A stretch of DNA of 64,000 bases, from the NCBI RefSeq assembly GCF_963676685.1, contig NC_092349.1, positions 84,766,604 to 84,830,603 of the forward strand, given 5' to 3'. Shown in pieces: positions 59,241 through 64,000 of this stretch. Every line of letters starts with the position of its first letter. Positions within the stretch are counted from its first letter, which is position 1. The stretch is from Mytilus edulis (taxonomy: Eukaryota > Mollusca > Bivalvia > Mytilida > Mytilidae). The position numbers and the translations under genes are program-made. Below the pieces are notes generated by a model, which did no database searches, had not been told where the DNA came from, and saw only the letters and a program-made list of their open reading frames with translations.

Positions 59241-60625
59241 CATAACATCCTTGTGGATAATCAGCATGGCTTCAGATCAAAACGCAGCTGTGAAACACAG
59301 CTACTTACTTTAAGTCATGAACTACTTAGTAACCTCCATAATGGTGTACAAATTGATCTTATTATTTTAGACTTTTCCAAGGCATTTGACAAGGTACCTC
59401 ACAAAAAGTTATTAAGGAAGATGGATAATTATGACATAAGGGGAAATACCTGGAATTGGATAGTAACAGAACGCAACAGGTTGCCCTTGACGGAGAGGTA
59501 TCTAGTCAAATGCCTGTGGTAAGTGGGGTGCCCCAAGGCTCAGTTTTGGGTCCACTACTTTTTCTTATCTTCATTAATGACCTACCTGCAGCAGTAACAT
59601 CAAAAACACGCTTGTTTGCAGATGATTGTATCTTATACAGAAACATAACAAATCAACAAGATTGTACCATACTACAAAATGATCTAAACTGCCTAGCCAA
59701 TTGGGAACAAACTTGGGGTATGCAATTCCATCCAGAAGAATGCAACTCTCTCACTGTGACAAGATCACAGTCACCATTCAAACATGGCTATGTATTAAAA
59801 GGCCACATCTTAGAATCCGTCAGCACTGCAAAATATCTCGGTATCACCCTTTCTCACAGCATGTCTTGGGATACACATATAAATAATATTACTGCAAAAG
59901 CAAATAAGATCTTAGGCTTTCTAAAAAGAAACTTAAAAATAAACCAGGAAGAAACTAAAAGTTTGGCATACAAATCCATGGTACGTTCAAATTTAGAATA
60001 CTGCTCTTCAGTTTGGTCACCTCACCCCCCCCCCCCCCCCCCCCCCCAAAAACAACATTGAAAAAGTACAAAGAAGGGCAGCACGCTATGTCACCAACAG
60101 ATACCACAACACCAGTAGTGTCACTTCCATGATTGACCATCTTCAATGGAAGTCACTTGAAACTCGCAGAAACATCAATCGAGTCACTATGCTTTACAAA
60201 ATCTCACACCATCTCATTGTAGTAGACCCAAACCTTTACCTTTTACCACAGCCAGTCAAAAACACCAGATTCACTAATTCATTACAATACCAAACATTTA
60301 GCACAAGAACAGACTACTTCAAGTACAGCTTTTTTCCATTCACAGTTGTACTGTGGAACTCACTCCCACAAAACGTTATCAGTGTTAACTCCCTGGATCA
60401 GTTTAAAATACTGATCCAGAGTCAGTATATTTAGATATCTAACCTGTTTGTAAATAATGTAAATGAGTTAATTTTTGTTTTGTTTTTGCACAAAATGTTT
60501 TTGGAATTATTGCACAAAATTAGTTATAATATTTTATTAAGTGTCTGTTTGCGATGCGCCGACGTATAGTCATCAATCTGCTGATGGATCGTCACGTATG
60601 ATGTAGATGTAGATGTAGATGCAGG
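59240..60625 (+). pseudogene. LINE reverse transcriptase (jockey/CR1-like), 5'-truncated
   Basis: Reads from DNQHGFRSKRSCETQLL, through LIILDFSKAFDKVPHKKLL (motif A Asp present), GVPQGSVLGPLLFLIFINDL, RLFADDCILYRNI (catalytic FADD), STAKYLGITLSHSMSWDTHI, LEYCSSVWSPH, then KVQRRAARYVTNRYH and LWNSLPQNVISVNSLDQFK near the end at 60,434. A frameshift falls near 59,460-59,520 and a poly-C run (60,026-60,047) breaks the frame after VWSPH. The tail is a short GATGTA microsatellite at 60,600-60,622. The family usually carries an upstream endonuclease, absent here. It is less decayed than the preceding LINE. Confidence 0.85.
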
Positions 60626-60890
60626 TATGCTGATGATGCTCTTTACATTAACAATCCAAACTTTTTCTGATTTTTACCCAATATATCTTCCTGAACTAGA
60701 CAAATGAAACCACAGAGATACAGCTGACTATTGTCTATACATTTACCTCGAATTTGGTAACAGCGCTCATTTTAGTACCCGCATATTTGACAAACGAGAC
60801 GATTTCAATTTTGAAATTATAAATTGTCCTCACCGTAGCAGCTATATACCAACTTCACCCGGGTTGTACTTTTTTGGAGGATGGGCACGT
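60626..60890 (+). pseudogene. Reverse-transcriptase fragment abutting the LINE tail
   Basis: Immediately after the microsatellite the frame reads DDALYINNPNF, then after frameshifts IYLEFGNSAHFSTRIFDKRD and DFNFEIINC..SSYIPTSPG. This is the region just after the catalytic YxDD of the same RT family as at 23,740 and 54,680. It is short and broken. Confidence 0.6.
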
Positions 60891-61734
60891 TTTGTATGAT
60901 GACAACTCTAAAGGGGTGGTTATTGATTGTTGATTAATCCTGAATGACAAGTTAATCCCAAGAAGTTCCAGACTATCTCTGGTTATGAAATCACGAACAC
61001 ATGTATTATAAATTGAGATCATACAAAAATATAGAACTTTATTTATTTGTTAATTTAACTTGACTTACGTATTGTGTATATGGTATTTCCAGGGTAATGT
61101 ATAGGGGTAGAAAACTTACCTCATGTATATGCAAAGTCTGGTACATTTTTATCAAAAATGCGACATAACTTGCACTCAATGGCCAGCAATCTTGTCTTAA
61201 TTTTCTGTCGATTACCGTGCATATGTTATCCCGTAAAAAATGTTGTGCAAAGGATTTTGCATAAATATAGTTATTACATATTGTCGATATAAAGATAGAG
61301 TGCTTGTTTACACTTCAACACAGTCGTCCACGTAAAGAAGCATTCTCGATCATACAAAAATACCCCCCAAAATCGGAACCATTTGCCAAAATTATTAAGC
61401 AGTCTGAAACATTTTTGATGCAAAATCCAATTTGTTAATATTAAAATCTTAAAGCATTAGGACTAAATCGACTTATGGTCGAACGTCAAGCTACATGAGG
61501 CCTGTGAATACATATATTTTGGAATTATATAAGTCATGAATTTCCGAGATTTTTTATATGTCCTTTCATTAAGTCCATTGGAAGTGTACTGATTGATATT
61601 TTAGTCCAGGAACAGGATTTATTTATTAGTTTGAACTAGTAGCTTTCAGTAACTATGAGTACTCTTAGTTTAACCATATTTATGTATAGTGGATTGGGAA
61701 ACAAGTCATTACAACTTAAATTCATCCCTTTCCA

Positions 61735-61985
61735 TTTTGCGAGTGCGAGTGCTGCCTTGTAGCGGCATTAACCTGCTCTTTTTCGAAATCTACAAGGGTG
61801 TCTTTTACGTGCAAGAAATATTGCTCTCTCTTAACACGAGTCCGCCATTTATCGCCCCCCTCTGACGGACTATCATCGCTTCTTAAGACCATACTCGCAA
61901 ACGGTGTCGAGGGAGAGCAGAAAAATGTAAGTCCCTTTGCAGTCCGATGCGATAACCACTACACCACGGCTCTCTTTCGAGTACT
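61735..61985 (-). repeat. tRNA-like repeat with A-box motif
   Basis: The minus strand contains 'gccgtggtgtagtggttatc' then 'gcatcggactgc', an A-box-like tRNA 5' half, followed by ~200 bp of unrelated sequence ending 'aatgccgctacaaggcagc'. No matching 3' half or B box is seen, so it is a repeat, not a tRNA gene. The 71-residue plus frame over it is not a gene. Confidence 0.45.
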
Positions 61986-62469
61986 CTTAGATCTGTACTG
62001 TATGTCCCTATAGTCTTTATTGTTAGTCTTTTTGTGCTTTGTGTCGATCTTACTTATAAGTCCAGACTTTTAAACTAATTTTTACAGTTTCTTCTTATGT
62101 TGCATTGTTTCTCTACTGTCCCAGGGAATAAAGTAGTAAAGTTGAGTATGCTTGAAAACATATTTAATGCCGACACATACTGCATGTACCTGTCACAAGG
62201 CATGAGCTTGTTATAAGTAATACAGTGCTTCTTGTTGGTTGCTGTCTATCATATTTATTTTCTCGTTTAATGTGTTTTTATATTTGGTCATGGTTGGCCC
62301 TTTGTATAGATTTCTATACAATTTGGGTTTTGCTCATTATTGTGTGTCGTACGAAGACCTTCAGTTTCTTATACATCTACGTCATTTGGTCTTTAATGTA
62401 TGGTTTGTCTTATTGTCAATCATACCACATTCTTGTTTATAAATCAATCTTTCAGAAAAACGAAATTGA

Positions 62470-62650
62470 GTCTATAAAATTGAGAATGGAAATGGAGAAT
62501 GTGTCAAAGAGACAACAACCCGACCATAGAGCAGACAACAGCCGAAGGCCATTAGGGGTCTTCAATGCAGCGAGAAACTCCCGCAATTGGAGGAGTCCTT
62601 CAGCTGGCCCCTTTAACCATATCTATACCATATTCTAAATGAAAATTCTT
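62470..62650 (+). repeat. SINE-like element, copy 2
   Basis: Near-identical to 16,005-16,165: 'aaaattgagaatggaaatgg', 'aatgtgtcaaagagacaac', 'ggtcttcaatgcagcgagaa', 'tccttcagctggccccttta'. A 'gtcaatcataccacattctt' tail of another family lies just before it at 62,415. Confidence 0.8.
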
Positions 62651-64000
62651 TCGTTTTAGTTATGTTGTTGGTTTTACAACTTTTGATTTAAAATTTTGTA
62701 TACCACACATGATCACACATCATGTAGTTATATCTCCTTTTTGGCAAGTATATGCTTTGCTTATGGTACGTTTCCATGTGGTTATTACATAAGTTAATTG
62801 CTCTCCAATAGTATATGGTATAAGAGTGCTATGAATCACATTTTTTTTTAAAAGAAAGTTCGAAAGATCTGTTCGAGTACATACAATTTAAGTCTATTTC
62901 CTCTTGCTGATAAAGTTTCTTTTCTAATATCATACTTATGACAGAAAGCAACACATCAAATTGAAACTTTTTATGAAGATGGACTGACATCCACAAGGGT
63001 AACGTCATCCTTTGACCCCCTTATCAAAATTTATATAACTTAAATATTTTTTTTATCAAAAAGGGACCACTGTAATATTATGCAGATGGTAAATTTGAGA
63101 ATGAAATGGTTAATAATAAATACCATTTCCTTCTGTAACCTTATAATACTTTAATTTCAACATTGTAATCTACAAATGTAGTTCACCACAACTGATATAT
63201 TTTCAGGGTGATTTAGATGCAAACATACTCTGATAAATTTTAAATTGTGGCTGTTGGTAAAACACTGAAAGTAAAAATCCTTGTACTTGTATTCATTTTA
63301 AACAATGAAATTTTGTTTGAAATCTGACTTTTTTCGCTTTTTTTTTTTTTTATTGAAAACGGTGTTTAGCCTAGTTTTTGTATAATGATGTTTTTGCATT
63401 TATTTTACATATGTGTAAGATAGACATATTATTCTCTATATTCAACTTACCTTTCTACTTAATTTGTTAACAACCTTTGCAAATGTTTGTTAAAATATAT
63501 CTTAAATTCAACAACAAGAGAGAACACTCTTTCAGCATGAGGTTAATGTCCTCAGCTGTTTTCCCCATATTCCCTCGTGTCTATGTGCAATGTAGTAAAA
63601 TCTCAATGACGAATGTAGAGGGACCAACAGAGTCAACATAAATAACATTCATTGGCAATCAAACCACATCCTCTTTTTTATAAGAAAATACAAAATATCA
63701 AAATATGCATTTATTACACAATATCGAATACATTTTTAGAAACAACTAATGCACACACAAACATTCTAAGGGCACAACCATCTAACTCCAAGCCGGGGAT
63801 GGTCTATCATGGCTTTTCACAATCAGAATTTGTTTAGAGAAAAGTGCGAACTTTTTTTTCAACGCTTTCAATCAAATACTTGTTTTCTTCAAAATTTAAC
63901 ACTATTAGGTATTGGGGAAAATCAGGATTGAGAATATTTTTTTGTAATCTGCTTGCCCACAATATTATTTTTCGTCAAAAATAGGATCAGAATATTTTTA
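62650..64000. other. Right edge, no gene seen
   Basis: AT-rich sequence with a small SINE-like tail ('ggcaatcaaaccacatcctc') at 63,653-63,685. No convincing exon on either strand. Confidence 0.4.

Noticed and set aside
1..64000. CRISPR arrays, rRNA genes, intact tRNA genes, bacterial operons
   Set aside because: None was seen. The regular arrays present (89 bp and 166 bp) are an exon-derived minisatellite and a transposon core, without spacers.

Overview
The window is animal nuclear DNA, most likely from a bivalve mollusc close to Mytilus. It is AT-rich, intron-rich and saturated with mussel-type dispersed repeats: several SINE-like families, Helitron-like elements with ~166 bp tandem cores, MITEs, Tc1, LINE and other reverse-transcriptase remnants. 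Species assignment is an inference from recalled repeat families; no search was run. Most open frames are repeat-derived. Two genes, both on the minus strand, can be read exon by exon.

Gene 1 (41,660-54,208, minus) is a complete GOSR1 (Golgi SNARE GS28) gene. Eight exons join in phase to give 241 residues, from MADMGNLWED to a C-terminal membrane anchor ending LLLYAFH. Its exon 3 has been amplified into a 15-copy, 89-bp tandem array that carries the exon together with its splice donor. Only the first copy keeps the acceptor, and that copy has a GC rather than a GT donor.

Gene 2 (3,672-28,884, minus) is a proposed ~999-codon gene assembled from nine exons separated only by phase-1 introns. 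In order they encode a signal-peptide-like start, two tandem copies of an unrecognised ~166-171 residue domain, a short Cys-containing segment, a transmembrane helix, a 16-codon juxtamembrane exon, and a large region ending in a trypsin-like serine peptidase with a full His/Asp/Ser triad. The two protease exons are well supported; the link to the upstream exons is inferred from strand, order, splice sites and phase. If correct, this is a single-pass receptor-like protein with a protease on its C-terminal, probably cytosolic, side. A second juxtamembrane mini-exon would create a stop codon exactly at the protease junction, and a possible alternative terminal exon lies between the two ectodomain exons.

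Layout: 0-3 kb Tc1 remnants and a duplicated dispersed repeat; 3.7-28.9 kb gene 2, whose introns hold a 3.1 kb TIR transposon, LINE and other RT fragments and SINE-like repeats; 29-32 kb dispersed repeats; 32.2-38.8 kb a nested repeat mosaic with a 13-unit satellite core; 38.8-54.3 kb GOSR1 and its 3' flank, with MITEs in introns; 54.7-60.9 kb a stack of decayed retroelements; 61-64 kb tRNA-like and SINE-like repeats. No CRISPR array, rRNA or intact tRNA gene was seen.
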